NCBI GenBank assembly: GCA_036345935.2
Contig: JADWOT020000003.1
Span: forward strand, 20,912,509 to 20,976,508
DNA: 64,000 nt
Origin: Taenia hydatigena
Taxonomy: Eukaryota; Platyhelminthes; Cestoda; Cyclophyllidea; Taeniidae
Direction: 5' to 3'
Shown here piece by piece: positions 14,325 through 27,400 of the stretch (position 1 is its first letter; the number at the start of each line of letters is the position of its first letter). The notes under the pieces are model-generated. The model was not told the DNA's origin. It was given only the letters and a program-made list of their open reading frames with translations, and made no database searches. The position numbers were made by a program, and so were the translations under genes.

Positions 14325-14549
14325 TGTGGAGGGTTCCTCCTCTCTCTTCTGGTCACCCTTGTTAGTAGAAGTCTGAGCATGTTTTGGCATCTTTATTATA
14401 GAGGGTGAATATTATACAGCTAGGCAAGATGTGGGATTCAGGTCGGGGAGGAGTCACGCTCTTGCGAGTCTCCGAGCCGCTCCGCCACGAGGTTCAAATT
14501 GTTTTCCCGCCTCTGGCCTACAAAGTACATTTAAAGAATATAAGTATTA
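14325..14549 (+). repeat. 225-bp interspersed repeat, copy A (solo-LTR-like)
   Basis: It aligns without gaps, base for base, with 49113-49337: about 13 differences in 225 positions (about 94% identity), 12 of them transitions. It starts with TG and ends ATTA. Flanks are CACGG at 14320-14324 and CACAC at 14550-14554, a weak 3/5 match that may be a decayed duplication. A TATTATA sequence at 14394-14400 could be a TATA element. The complementary strand carries a tRNA A-box-like string (TGGCGGAGCGG) and a weak B-box-like string 43 bp on. Candidate identity is a solo LTR of a small non-autonomous retrotransposon, for example a TRIM-type element such as those reported in taeniid tapeworms; a tRNA-related SINE is the alternative. 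Confidence 0.7.
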
Positions 14550-14554
14550 CACAC

Positions 14555-15183
14555 AGCTTAAAGTTAGAGGCAGTGAATGCAAAATATGGCTTAGTTAAGA
14601 CTACAATGATCAATGCATCAGCTTGGAAGTTGGCTTAATTGTTGATTTAGACATGCGAGCACTTGATTCTCTATGGGCTACACATTCTAACCAACCTGGC
14701 GGCTTCTCATTCCTTCTGTGAGTTAGTGATGTGTGTAATTCTATAGTATTTTTGCCTGTTACAACTTCAGCAAAAAATAGGACCATTAACCATATTGCTG
14801 AGTTTGATGGCCTTTGTAATATTATTCCTGCAACGTAATAAAAACAAGTTTTTCATGGCTCAAAAGCCGAAAGATAAATTTAATCCCTTCAAAAGAAGAG
14901 ATATTTCTAGCCTTCTTCTAACATTCCACGAAAGGAACATATTTTGTCAAGTATTTTCTTGAAATGTGCTAACGCTGCTCTGATTGGATAAAATTGACCT
15001 CGAGGTCAACATGTGGCCTGTCTGATCTTCGTTGAGGGTTCTGTCGTTTCGTGCTTGGGTGAGCCACGTGCTTAAATACAGCGCAAATTCCTAGCGCTTT
15101 GGCTTTATCTTCTGTATGAGAGTCGAACCTATTTTTCTATTCCAATTTTCGGAATATTAGTCGGTTGTGCTGTCGCCTCTTAG
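14555..15183. other. Upstream region of the ferredoxin reductase gene
   Basis: No gene or strong promoter motif is recognised. Two splice-acceptor-like sequences (TTAG ending at 15183 and CTTTAG ending at 15240) lie just before the start codon, so the true transcription start may be anywhere upstream, or the 5' end may be added by trans-splicing. Confidence 0.35.
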
Positions 15184-15244
15184 AAGTGCATTCGCTCAAG
15201 TGACACTTACTATGCATATTAATCTTCGGATCTCCTTTAGAAAT

Positions 15245-18200
15245 ATGTTAGGTTTTGCTTCAGTAATACGGCATACAGTTCGAAAGTGTTTTCAGACGAG
15301 GAATTTTCACGTTTGTATTGTCGGGAGCGGTCCTTCAGGTTTTTATGTCGCGCAGTTTTTGTTAAAGGCAAGTGGTGTTTATATGTAAACGCTGTGCAAT
15401 TTTGTGTTTTTTCCATTAGTTTCTTTTGCGCATGATGTCCTAGTTATTTTTAATGTAGAGGTGCGAAAGCTTGCGTGTTGATTTGCTTGAGAAGTTACCC
15501 GTTCCTTTTGGTCTCGTTCGATACGGAGTTGCTCCTGACCATCCAGAAGTCAAGGTAAGTTCCAAAAATGACTTATCATAGGACTCCATTCCGTTTTAGA
15601 ATGTAATCAATACCTTCACACAAGTGGCCACAAATCCTCGCTTTCATTACTATGGAAATATAGCGGTTGGTAACGATGTTAGCCTGGCAGAACTTCGCCA
15701 CCATTATGACGCCATCGTACTGGTGTGTTTTCTTCCTCGTTCTTTCTTATTAATGCCTTGTTTAGGCTTATGGGGCAAGTGCTGATAAACGCATGAATAT
15801 TAGTGGTGAGGTTAGTTTTGGTTTTTTTCAGGCGCTTCATAGGAACTTCCGGGTGTAGTATCAGCCAAGGAATTTGTTGAATGGTACAATGGGTATCCCG
15901 ATTCACAAATGGTAGCCCCACCTTTATTATTTCGTCTTTTTCATATTAAAGATCCTCATGTCTTCCTTTTTTAAATCTGCTTTTAGCCTGAACCATATTT
16001 GGATTGCGAAACGGTCGCCATTGTTGGTATGGGAAACGTTTCGCTCGACGTGGCGAGGATTCTCCTCTCTCCTGTTGATCGCCTCAAGGTGAGTTGCGAA
16101 ATGCAGTTCTGGGTATTGATACTTCCCTTAGCGGTTTTCACAGCACTCATCTCCTTGGCATTATAGCCAGTCATATTTAATCTGACACGAACATCTGACG
16201 ATAGGTAGGTGTTTTAAAGACGAAATTTGTGTTTTCAAATGACTATAAACACGATAGTAATGTTTTGATTAAGTGATTCCAGTTTCTTAGTTTTTTGGCA
16301 TGGTCCACGATTGTGGCGATTCAATTGTCTGTGCAGAAATCGGCTCATGTCATTGTCATTGCTAATTTAATCGGTACTCAATGCTAATATGGACTGTTAA
16401 TTGTTGCTGTAGCTTTTACCGCTCCTCAGTTTATTTACCGTAATTGGACGTTAAAGCATTGATATGGTTTGGGAGATATGGAGAGTGCTAGTTACCTAAG
16501 CAAAGGGATCAATGGTTCCTTCTCCTACCAAAAGTGCTTTTATCAAGCACCACTCAAGAGTTTTGGCTGTGTCCTAAGTCATTGACTGTCCAAATGATGA
16601 CTTTGTTTGAGGAACGAGTTTTGGTCCACATTTTTTGGATTTTAGCCCCATTGTAAGAATTCCTATACATAAGCCAAATCTTGGAAAAGACGATTTTTGC
16701 ACGGGATTTATGGTGCAAAAATCGCATGTCCCTGATATTTCCCCCGTCCATTCCGATTCTCTGCTTCATACCCTATGTGCGTTTCCTTAATTTCTTGGGG
16801 ACGAGTCTGGTTTTAGGTTTAGAACTTCTGGAGTAGCAAAGTTTTTTGCAAAACTATGACCTCGGAAACAATGTTTCATAGAGACGCTTATTTCGTAGCG
16901 CTTCAGATTGCCTTGTGATATGACAACCAGTTGAGCCTTCTCTGATGCCAGCGTGCCTCTGTCTCTCGGTTCTTTTTCGTTGTTAGGCCTCACAACTAGC
17001 GACTCCGCCTTTCATCCGCATTCTTGCTTGTGAGGTACCTCTTCTAAGCGTATTACAGACGTTCGCTGACTTTAGGGTCTTTTTACCAACTGTTTTGGCC
17101 TATGACAAATTTAACAAGACTTACATGGGATCTAAATTCCAGCTGCGCTGCCATTTTCGCGCTGTTCTAATGCTTAACAATGGCTCCTATTTTTTACTAT
17201 CATTTGGGCATCTAGCTAATGCGAGTTTGAAAGACGGGCATTTAGCGGACGTCTAGATTTCGAGACCTTGAAAGCACTGCCCTGTACTTGTCTTAATAAA
17301 AGACTAAGAAATAGAGATTGTAATCTGATTAATTCTTCCCTTTGATCATAGGCCAGATTAGCAACACCTATCATCATATGCCAACGCGGATTCCTAAATT
17401 CTTCCTAAAACATTAGTTTCACTCCATAATTATTTTCGAGCCTGACAAAGTGGCTGCTAATGGGATTTGTTAATTGTGAATCGAGTTCTGTGTCCTAATT
17501 TTAATTTTCCTCGAAAAATTCGACTCGACTTCCGCGAATTGTATAAATTGAAAACTTCAAACATCTCTTTTAAAACATTTAACACAAATGAAAGCTCTAC
17601 AGCATATGATGAAGCTTTCCTTACCCGCTTTGTGGGACGTTTACTTTTTCACATTTCATCGGCTATTTAGCGTGTTAAGCGCTAGGGTGTCGAAAGCAAA
17701 CCCACTACTATAGCCCAGATATGCTTTGCTCCAGCATGACACTGCCATTGACACCACCAGGGCCAACTGATACGGCCAATGTTCTTTCCATAAAAAGGCT
17801 GTTGCCGTCAGACCAAAATCACCTTTCATCTTGATTTTTTTAAGCTCAACCAAGCTCTTTTTGTGACGCACGGTTTGATGTTAGCAGTTATTGTACACTA
17901 TCAAAGGCCGCTTATCACAAACTTGTGATGTGAACATTGGGCAACACGGTATGTGGGCACTGGTATCGAGACTTTCAGCTCTTGAACTTTTGAAGTAGGC
18001 ACATTTTTGACGAAGAGCTATGGCAAATATGTATTACAGAACAATCACGGATCTTAAGTATGGATAAAAATTGAATTTCCTGCTTTCTGAAACCGTGGTC
18101 TGCCAAAACTTTTCCACTCAGTTTTGGTGCATTCAAATCAGGGAACTTGAATGCTTCACCATGTGCTTGTATGAATTAGTTTGCAAAAGTAATTTGGACA

Positions 18201-21200
18201 CTAGAGTTTGTGACGACACTTCTGTGAATTTTTGCTGCTTCAGTTTTAACGTGAAAGGGAACTAGTTCTTTAGCCTTTTCACGGTTGGCACACTGTTAAT
18301 GAACGATATTCGACTGAACTTTTCAGTAATCGAACTGTTGCTTTCAAACACAGAGATGACACTTTACGTGGGAGCTTAGTGGGAAGGCGTCATGAGCATT
18401 GCAGCTGACATCGTTTTAAAACATAGAGCGCATCAAAGACTAAAAACTCTGCTTTTGTTCAAACCCTTGCGTAGATATTGAAAGTTGGTTTTTGTTTTAT
18501 CAAAATATATAAGTTAATTAAGCACTAATCCACGTTTTTGACTCCCAAGTGATTTAAACTGGGAAGTAATCGGAAGTGTTGTTTTACCGATGTCAGAATA
18601 CAGACATTCCAGAGCCGGTGATTGAGCGTCTCTCCACCAGCCGAGTACGTCGAGTGGTCATAATAGGACGTCGAGGACCTCTACAGGTTGCGTTCACGCT
18701 GAAGGAGTTCAGGGAATTGTGTTGTCTCCCAAAAACCAAGGACACCTCCCTCCAAGGTCTCCACGTGGAGTTCACTCCACGAGACATTTTCAATGAAACC
18801 CTTTCCACTGGCGATGGTCGTACTAAGCTTCTCGCAGGTCCGTCTCCTCTTTAACTTTCTACTTTTTGTTGTGAGTAGCAGCTGGTGATTGGCCCAGCTT
18901 TTAGCATTAGGCTACGTTATTTAAATCATGAGTAAATTTTCTTTCTTTAGTCTGCATTTAACAAATAAGCTGCCACAGAATAGTTAGTGTTTCGTGTCTC
19001 TACTCTTCGTGAATACCCAGTTCTGTTCTATTAATGATAATGATCGCAGACACTATAAATCGTAAAAGTCGTTATTTTCGATGGTTATTCAAATTGATGC
19101 TTTCCTCTGTCTGTGAAGGATGCCATTCATCACCCAGCAGCAATGAGTGAATTTTCAGGCTTCGTAAAACTGCATGTCTTATAATTTCAAAGGACTGATT
19201 AGTTTTGGTAGACTCGTTTCTATTCCCTTTATTGTTCCGTTATTTAGACAAGTTTTCTAGTTCGTCACTTTTTATCAAGGATTTGCGCTGCACCGTCTAC
19301 GATTGTGGCATAATTTCCACCCTTGGCAAGGCTAACCAATGACTCAGTGATGTCAGTTGTCTCATCTGCGATTCAGTGAAGTGGTATTCATTCGAGGTAA
19401 CTATGGGCCGCTGTCTGGAAACAGGCTTATCCTCAGTGTACAGAAGATTAGTAGCAAAGGCGATGTAAACAGGGCTCCAGGCTGCTGGTATGGAGGTCAA
19501 TTTGCAGGAGGGTTTAAGCTGGCCTCACCCAAGTTAGACTGTATGAGGTGCCATTTTGATCATGTCATTAATAATAATTCATTAATCACAGGGATGAATT
19601 ATTTCAGTTTTCACTTATTCTCATCATTAAAGCATCATTTTCATTCTCGTGACGAAATATGGTGCCAAACTATCCTCAACACGAAACCATTTGACGCATG
19701 GGAAATCATAGCATTTCTTGTCATTCTTCATTCCTCAAGTGTTCAAATTCAGTTCATTATCAGCATTCCATGCATATCACTAGTAGCTGGCTTGAATTTT
19801 TTTGTTGATCATCAACCAAACTGAGTACGCCTCTGATTTCCCCGTTTGATTTTCTGCATTGAACTTCCTTTACCTGTCGTCTGGGTTGAAAGCTTTTGCA
19901 CTGAACTCCATTAAAACACTTTTGTCGCGATCTAGTGCACCTTTCCCAAGCTTTTACTTCAGGCTCTCGAATCGGTTCGGCAAATACTACTGCCCCTTAT
20001 AGCCCTCAAGTTCTTTAGTTGCCAGGGCCGTTTTTGTTTTCATGTTTTAATACTTTTATTGATGCTGGCGGTGGTGATTTTTATGGGCCTAATACCGGGG
20101 GACGTAATATTGGTGGCTTCCAGTAAAAGTATAACGAACATTATAACACCCAGATTACCCTGGAATCTGAGTCTCGAAGTTGTCTTACTATCAGCATGGA
20201 GAGGGGCTGGGGGACGTGTACTGTGTGGACAATGCGGGTATGTCTCCATGGCAGGTCCGTGGAGGATGGCAAAGTCCTACTTGGCAGGGCATCAGGCTAC
20301 TAGCAGTCCATAATCGAGTGTGTTATAAAAACTAACACGACAGAAATGTGAACCATTCGATAAGTCTGCTTGGCTTTTGAATCCTACGACTGTCCTTATT
20401 GCAAATTTCGGTGTGGAGACGTACTTTGTGTTCTGCATCAAGTGCTGTTTCCATACTGCCCATTCTCCTTCATGCAGAAGCATCGAGTCTTTGGTTAATG
20501 TTTATAATTTCCCACTTTCACAAAAGGGATATAGGCAGTCCCGTTGCGGAAGCGCTCATTCTCTTCGTAATTGCCATTTTGGCAGAACATGAAATTGGAG
20601 TGCTGCCAAAAGTCGATGTGGTTTAGACTATGCCCGCCTTTAGTTTCTGGAGATTCACTTATTCTGGGCAGACGCCTTCCTTCTGATGTCTTTTGGATAC
20701 AGCATCCACCCGGTGAACTTGGATTTTCCATTCTTTCGAAGTGCTTTTGGCAACACTCCTATTAGTGTGGCGTTGGATTTATTCCAGAAGTCATCTTGAT
20801 CCATGCGAGTGTGAAAGGTGTGAAGGGATTTGGCGACTAATAGTACGGAACTGGCTGGAACAGAGCCCATCACACCAGTGTGTAGGGTAGCTCACAACAA
20901 TATCAATGTGCTACAACAAAGCAGTTGAATTCTCTTCCCTCTCTTCCTTTTCAGAGCTTCCGCGTCCACGACGCAGGCTGATAGAGCATATGCTCAAAAT
21001 ATCGACTCTCAACTCGACAGCCATAGACCACAGCGTGGTGGGTGAACCCCTTTGCTGCCAAATCCGTTTCCTGCGATCACCGATACAAGTGGTGCCTCGT
21101 TATTCTGCCTCAGAGTGGACTATGGCGCCTCCCGTCGCCTCTAAAGCCTCAAATGTGGCTGGCATTGAGCTGTGTGTAAACAGGCTGGAAGTGAGTGTTT

Positions 21201-24200
21201 TCCAATCGCCTTGCTCTCTTTCTATGTCGTTTTGTCTCTTTGCGCTCCTAATGCTCAAAATCCTGCAGTCTTTTGCTTAAGCTTAACTATATTTGATTGG
21301 TTCTCACTAGCAGAGACATCAGCTGTACTGAGTGTTGTGTGGTGTTGTGGAGAATCGCTTTTGTACTTTTTAAATACTGTTTTTTACACTAAAAAATCCC
21401 AATGCTCAACTGATAACTGGAAAACCTCGGAGGTGTCGGACTTCTCCATAACATCTAGCGCTCGCTAGCTTGTCCACTGTTTCGAAAATGGTCGCGTTTT
21501 TGTGCAATTCTGCAGCAATCTGCGCATCGCTTTTGTCGTCCGTTAAGGATATTCGCATATTTTGCAAGGTACTCCATTGCGTTACTTTCTAGAAACGCAC
21601 CAACACTGATTCTGGTACCAGTTGTCACAAGTACTACTGCCATGATTTAGCACGAACACACCCGCATGTTGTGGACTGGCAACCTCTCGACCAAATAAAA
21701 TAAGCCTATTGCTTATGGGAATTGCTGTATGCCGTCTTCGGATAGAAGTATTGAAGCACAATTCGTTAGGGTCTCTAGATTGAGCAAAGGCGTTTTTGGG
21801 CAGGATTTATTCCTGTCGCCCTTAATGCTCTTGATAACATAGACCTGTTGATAATCTCCTCAAGGGTGTCCGAAAATGCTAGCTCGGGAGGTTGAAATCA
21901 GAAACGCTGAGGGGTCGGATATTTCCATGTGTACTTTTGTCAATCCTCATTTACGACGTTTTATAATGTCTAAGAGCTCTTTTTCCTTGTGTCGGAGGAA
22001 GTTATCGATGGCAGTAGTTAATGAGGGACTGTGCTTTCGTATTCTAAGGTAGGGTTGGGGGTGTCAAGAATACTTTAAATTATTCGTGGCTTGATTACGG
22101 ATTCTAGTATAAGTATCTGGCCTCTCTACGATCAAGGTATTAAATGTAAAATTGGTACTTAAATTTCTGGACGAACTGTAACCACTGTGTTGTGGAAGAT
22201 AGAGACTTTTTCTCTGGCAGGGTCCACCGGGAGAGGATCAGAAGTGTGTGGTGGCAGAAGGCGCGAGTCCAGAGCACGTGGAGTGTGGATTAGTGGTACG
22301 CAGCATCGGTCACCGCAGTGTGTGCATCGATCCCGACCTACCATTCGATGGAGAGCGCGGCGTGATTGTCTGCAGTGACGAGTACGGTCGTGTTCCAGGC
22401 CTCTCTTCCTTAGGTGACAGCTACGGTACCGATGGGGATGCGCTGCTGTATGCCTCTGGCTGGGCCAAAGTCGGTGGCATGGGGGTTATTGTCAATACCC
22501 TTGCTGATGCACGCAGCACTGCGGATGCTGTTCTCACGGACCTTGGGCGTAAGGAATCATCCTCCCGTCACGTAGGTTTCGAGGGATTTAAGGGGATTCT
22601 CGAGAGGAAAGGTTTGTTGTCTTTCAATCTCTTCCCCTTTGCTTTTCCTTTAAAGTGGCTTTGATGATTCTAAGTTTTTAAATTGACGTTTTACATGCTA
22701 TTTTTTCTTTCAACCAGTGATTATCCGTAAAGTTAACTTTTGGTAAGTGCTAGAAATGGCTACTTCAACAGGTCTGATCCCTTCATATTGTCTTCATGAA
22801 ACTGGTTTCGCCTGTTTTATCAGTGAATCAGGCTTCACAAATTTCTTCATGTAAATCAAACCGGTGGTAAACAGTATTTTTTACATTGTGGGCTACGTTT
22901 TAAGAGGAGTTCGCATCTAATGCACCTTTGGCTGTTGTCCAAGTCCACTTTGAAGAATTCATAAGGTGTGGAAATCCGAGTGAAACTTTATCATGGATGC
23001 AAGTATACGGAGGAGTGGCATGGATGAGTTGTCATGATCCTAAAGTGGTAAAAAATCGTAGGGACAGCTTAAACACTTGACATGCATCGTATCTTTCTTG
23101 CTACACTTTCAAAGGTAGACCTGCCATCATAGTCTAAATGCTTCATTCTTTTACTTTCACGCCGACCTTCATCAGTTTGACTTCTTTTCAATCTAACTCG
23201 TCCTTTCAATTAAGCGTCACACATGTCTGACATGCAGGCCTCGGCAAGAAGGAAGTAATCTTCTTTCCGTTTTAAATTTGGTTTGTTTTAAGAAAAAGGC
23301 AACTTACGATTACTCCCCTTTATAAGTAGAAGTGTTGGTTCTGCATGTGTTATGCAGACTTCCCGCCGGAACTAACTTCAACCTCCGAAGTCATCTATTG
23401 CATGAGGAAAAAAGGAAAAACATGATGCAGACATTTTAAACTTCTGTTCCACCAAACCCCTTTTCAATTGGTCTCTATAACAGCCACCTGGTGCTCTTAA
23501 CATGGCTGAAAAGATACTGTTTTTTACGAGCACACTTATATTAAGATTTTATTGCGAATGAAGTTGCTTACACAAGCGAGTTTGGGATGCTTTTTGAAGG
23601 TTGGGTAGCAAAGTCTTGTTTAAAACGATACACAATAGCGCCACATGTGTGGCGCCCTTGTCTTGCTACCTAATCCTTCTTGTCAATTGTGTAAAGTGAA
23701 TTTTGTTAAAGTGGAGTGAATTGGCTCTCGAAGGAAAAGCGAACCGAGGTCCCGACAGTCAATCGGTTACACCGGAATTCTACAAGGCAGGGAGTTGCTC
23801 CAAGATTGCGAAATATGTTTGAAGCATGTTTTTTCCCCTCATGTTCAGGCTTCATAATCGTCTTTGTAGAATTGCCCAAAAGTTTTTAAAGTTGTTCAAT
23901 GTACACATTTATGGCATGATTTCGTGTCTGAAATCTCAAGAAGCTACATCAAATAACCAGGTAGCAACGATAAACCAGTTGGTATCGTTTTAGATGTTTA
24001 GTTGTTGGTGTGGGATATCGTTATTTAATACGCCATCGCAGAACAACTGGTGTTGATCGGGAGTGTTGGTAAAACAAATGAAAAACACAAAAATTCTATG
24101 TGCGGGCCTGCTACTCACTTTTGAATGCCCATAGAATGGAACCCAGTCCGGTTAAAGTTTTGACTTTGCGTTGAGCAATAATTGAAGTGACCTAGAAATG

Positions 24201-24460
24201 TAAGCAGGACCAAACAAAGGCGTAAAAGACTTCACTACCCGATCGCTGATAAACAAGGAATACAGTTGGCCATTTTTTGATGCTACTGTGCTGCAGGTGT
24301 GCTCCCGGTGACCTTTGCGGACTGGGAACGTGTGGATGTGAAGGAGAGGGTGGCAGGTCATGATCTTGGCAAACCGCGAGAAAAAATAATCTCTTTGAAG
24401 GAGATTTTACGAACTGCTTTTTTGGAAGTAGCTAAGGTACGCAATGACGACAAATTCTGA
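15245..24460 (+). CDS. FDXR: Mitochondrial NADPH:adrenodoxin (ferredoxin) oxidoreductase, 10 exons
   Basis: This FAD enzyme of the mitochondrial matrix passes electrons from NADPH to [2Fe-2S] ferredoxin for Fe-S cluster, haem and sterol chemistry. Exons: 15245-15367, 15459-15554, 15600-15722, 15766-15810, 15843-15911, 15987-16088, 18597-18837, 20955-21190, 22221-22611, 24297-24460; 529 residues (human about 491). Residues 1-21 are basic and lack acids, as expected of a mitochondrial presequence. The FAD motif GSGPSG spans residues 27-32. [17 protein letters not shown] (57-73) is the family signature. NADP site: GMGN (166-169) and IGRRGPLQ with Arg211/Arg212. The C-terminal SGWAKVG (424-430) matches the conserved FAD-contacting Trp region, and GKPREK lies near the end. 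ATG at 15245 is chosen because an acceptor ends at 15240; an upstream in-frame ATG at 15212 is possible. Oddities: a GC-AG first intron, a 32-nt fourth intron and a roughly 15-residue insertion at 406-420. The last exon could instead splice at AAG|GTACGC (24437). All junction phases agree. Confidence 0.95.
16089..24296 (+). other. Large introns of the ferredoxin reductase gene
   Basis: Introns 16089-18596, 18838-20954, 21191-22220 and 22612-24296 separate the last five exons. They contain only short stop-bound frames. I saw no nested gene, tRNA or recognisable transposon in them, though the many frames near 20,000-20,900 were each looked at. Confidence 0.5.
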
Positions 24461-27400
24461 ATGTCGGCCAACCTCCACTGCCCTTTATCCTTTTGCCACC
24501 ATTGGACATGACAAAGTCCTTCTCCCTTTAGATTTTCACTGTACATCTAGACTATTTGTATTTTGAATGTAAAAAAACAGCCTTTATGGTGTAATTGACT
24601 TTTTGGAATGGTCCTCGCCTTGAATCAACACAAATTTCATTTTAGGGTAGTACCTCTGACCTGCGTGTTTGCAGCAACAGGCTTGAAAAGGAGCGAACAC
24701 TTTTTTGTGTTTCGCGGGTGTCATCTTGAAGGCATTGTAAAGCACACGAATCCGGGAGTGGTTTTGCTACCGGACCCAGAGGGCCTGTGGGGCCAGCAGC
24801 ACTGTTTCAGCATGGCCTTATGCCATCAGTCTGAGCTGAGTCGCTGAATACTGAAGTGGTCTATTTAGTTATAGGATGAATTCACATCTTTCGCGTCTTA
24901 TTATTTTAAAGTTCTGTCCTCAAGTTAATGAAATCCTCTCTTCTGTCACCTCAGTCAACAGCCCATCAAGAGTTCTGCGCATCAATGTAACTCCAAACTG
25001 GACATCTTGTTAGCGGTAAGAGAGATGGATACAAATAAACGTCCATCCTGGCTTCGTCGTCTACATGCTAAACCCAAAGGTCACGAATGGAGGTGATTGC
25101 GGTGGTTGGACGGAAATGTGGAGTCTTACAACAGAAGGATCATAAAAGCTATGCCCACTTTTGGCAATTGGCCATTGCCACACCAATAGTTCATTTGGCC
25201 TACAACGAGAAGCCAAATTGGGAGGATTTGAGAATAGCCACAATGAAACTGTGCACGATGCTTACATAGGAATGCCTTGGTTACGAATGGAGTTGATACC
25301 TTTCTTCCACTTCAAACGGATGACTGGAATCTAGAGAGATGACTCTATAGCAGTGAAAGCAGAAGTAGGTGACGGGGTGGAGTAATTGTCGAACAGGTAG
25401 CCTCGCTAAGCTAGACATTATGCCCAATTTAAGTAGGGATGTATTTTAAAATTTTTTCCTCCAAAACGATTTCAAACCTGAATACCCTCTTTGTGGAACA
25501 TCAAAACACCATGAACAGCATGATGCTGATAGATGCAAAGCACAAAACGAACGTAGTTCTGGTTCCGGTGCAATGGGCTAGTTGTGCCACCAAGGTTGGA
25601 ATTGAGTACCTTCTCAGCCCGTAGGAACTCACTGGGCAATCTCCGCTTCTGTAATGTGATGGCGGAGGGCTTCCAGCACTTAAAAACTGCGGATCTGCAT
25701 GATCGAACGAGACTTGTCTGATTTTTTTCGGTTTTTGTAGATTTTCGACAGTGATTTCGTGCCACGGCACATCGTTCATACTATTTGTGTTGAATGCTCA
25801 CTAGCCATTATGATTGATTTTAATGAAATCTCACATACAACTGTACAACTTTTGAAGTCGTTAAGGGAAGCTAGGTTGGTAGTGTTTTCCTCCTCTGTTG
25901 TTGACAAAGTATTTGCAGCTTTATTCAAATTGATAGAATTGTAACGGACTCTTTTATCGCCATGCCTTTGGAACCAGTGGACAAGTTGGACGGCGAAGTG
26001 ATTCTTGAGGTGGCCATAAATGAAGTTTACATTTCTTATTTACTCACCGCCTCCCATCTTGAAGGTGCATTCAAGCAAGCATGTATTGCAGAATATTGCA
26101 TGAGAGCTGACAAAAGCACAAGTTTAGTTGGTGATTTCAACCGTCATCTGTTCCACGTGGCCTATTTTGCCAGATGTTGTTAACCGTAAAGAGTCGGAGT
26201 CGCATTTACAGAGCGCTGTCTAAAAATCACAATGCCAGTGAAGCAGTAGAGTTGGCTAATCACCTGAGTTGAGTCCTTTTGATTGAATTTCATTGGATGA
26301 ATGTCAGCAATTTTAGTAAGGAAAAGAATTTTCGCTCCGTTGACAAGGAAGACTTAATTAGTCATTTTTTCTTCCAAGCAGGCATTAACAATAGACGTCT
26401 CTTCGGTAAAACGGGTGAGAATTTGATATCGAATCGAGCATCTAATGTAACTGAAGGAGGCAGCATAAACGAATAGTCGCTGGTGCATCGAAAGGGCAAT
26501 GCATTTTAGTCGCTGCAACCTTCCCGGATTGGACGAGACTGGGGTTGTACACACTTCAAAGAGACTTCAATGTACCGTTGATGAACTGTCGCATTTTATT
26601 GTGCTTAGCCTTCTGTTATGCTTGCGGAATAACCATGTGTAGTTACTATCATCAATTGTGTCCTCCTTCGACTTCAAGAAGAATACCTTATTGAGACTAT
26701 TTCTCGCCAGTAAGGAATGAATGCCTGTTTAATTACGCTGCATATGAGTGAACGCCAAACTGGTAGAAAAAAACTCCTTAAGATTGCAAACATAATTGGC
26801 TTCACCATTACACACATTGTGTGGCATCAGCACATTTTTCATTCCCTCGACCGTTCTCGTCCCCTTTCCACATCGCACACTCTCCTCCTCCCGCCAATCA
26901 TGCAGAGCATGACATTGACTGGTAGACACGCACACGCGCGTGCACATGCACTTTTGACCGACTCATGGCACGTTCACACTCCACCCGTCAGCTCAACTCC
27001 ATCACGCATCTGCTCCAACGGAAAATTTTCACTCTCCATAAAGCACAGTCGCCCTATCAAGGGTGTTAGGGTGCTTCTATTAGTGTGTCTATGGCAAAAT
27101 TTATTTCATCTAGTTTTTGCAAGTGGTTACAACGCGTTGAGAAACAGTGACGTTAAGCACGGAGGGCACAATGGCAGATGAAGGGGTGAGAGGGGCGCTT
27201 TAAAAACAAAACCTCATGCGTATTTTTAATAGGAGCAGTTCACTCAACTTGAAAGTACATTACTTTTTCATAGAGAGTGAGTGATAAACAAATTCTACTG
27301 GCAGCACTTTAATCAACAAAAAAATCTCTCCTTTAAGACAAATAGTTTAAATAATGAAAGCCTTTAAGTGCTGCGCACTTCCTCTCGGTGAAGGCATTCT

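Noticed and set aside
22401..22445. Possible unspliced mini-intron in FDXR exon 9
   Set aside because: The segment lacks a GT/GC donor at its start and no internal donor-acceptor pair restores the vertebrate alignment, so it is treated as a coding insertion.
26717..27181. 154-codon frame rich in His, Arg and Ser
   Set aside because: Composition follows a CA/CG simple-sequence tract; an overlapping antisense frame exists; no conserved motif.
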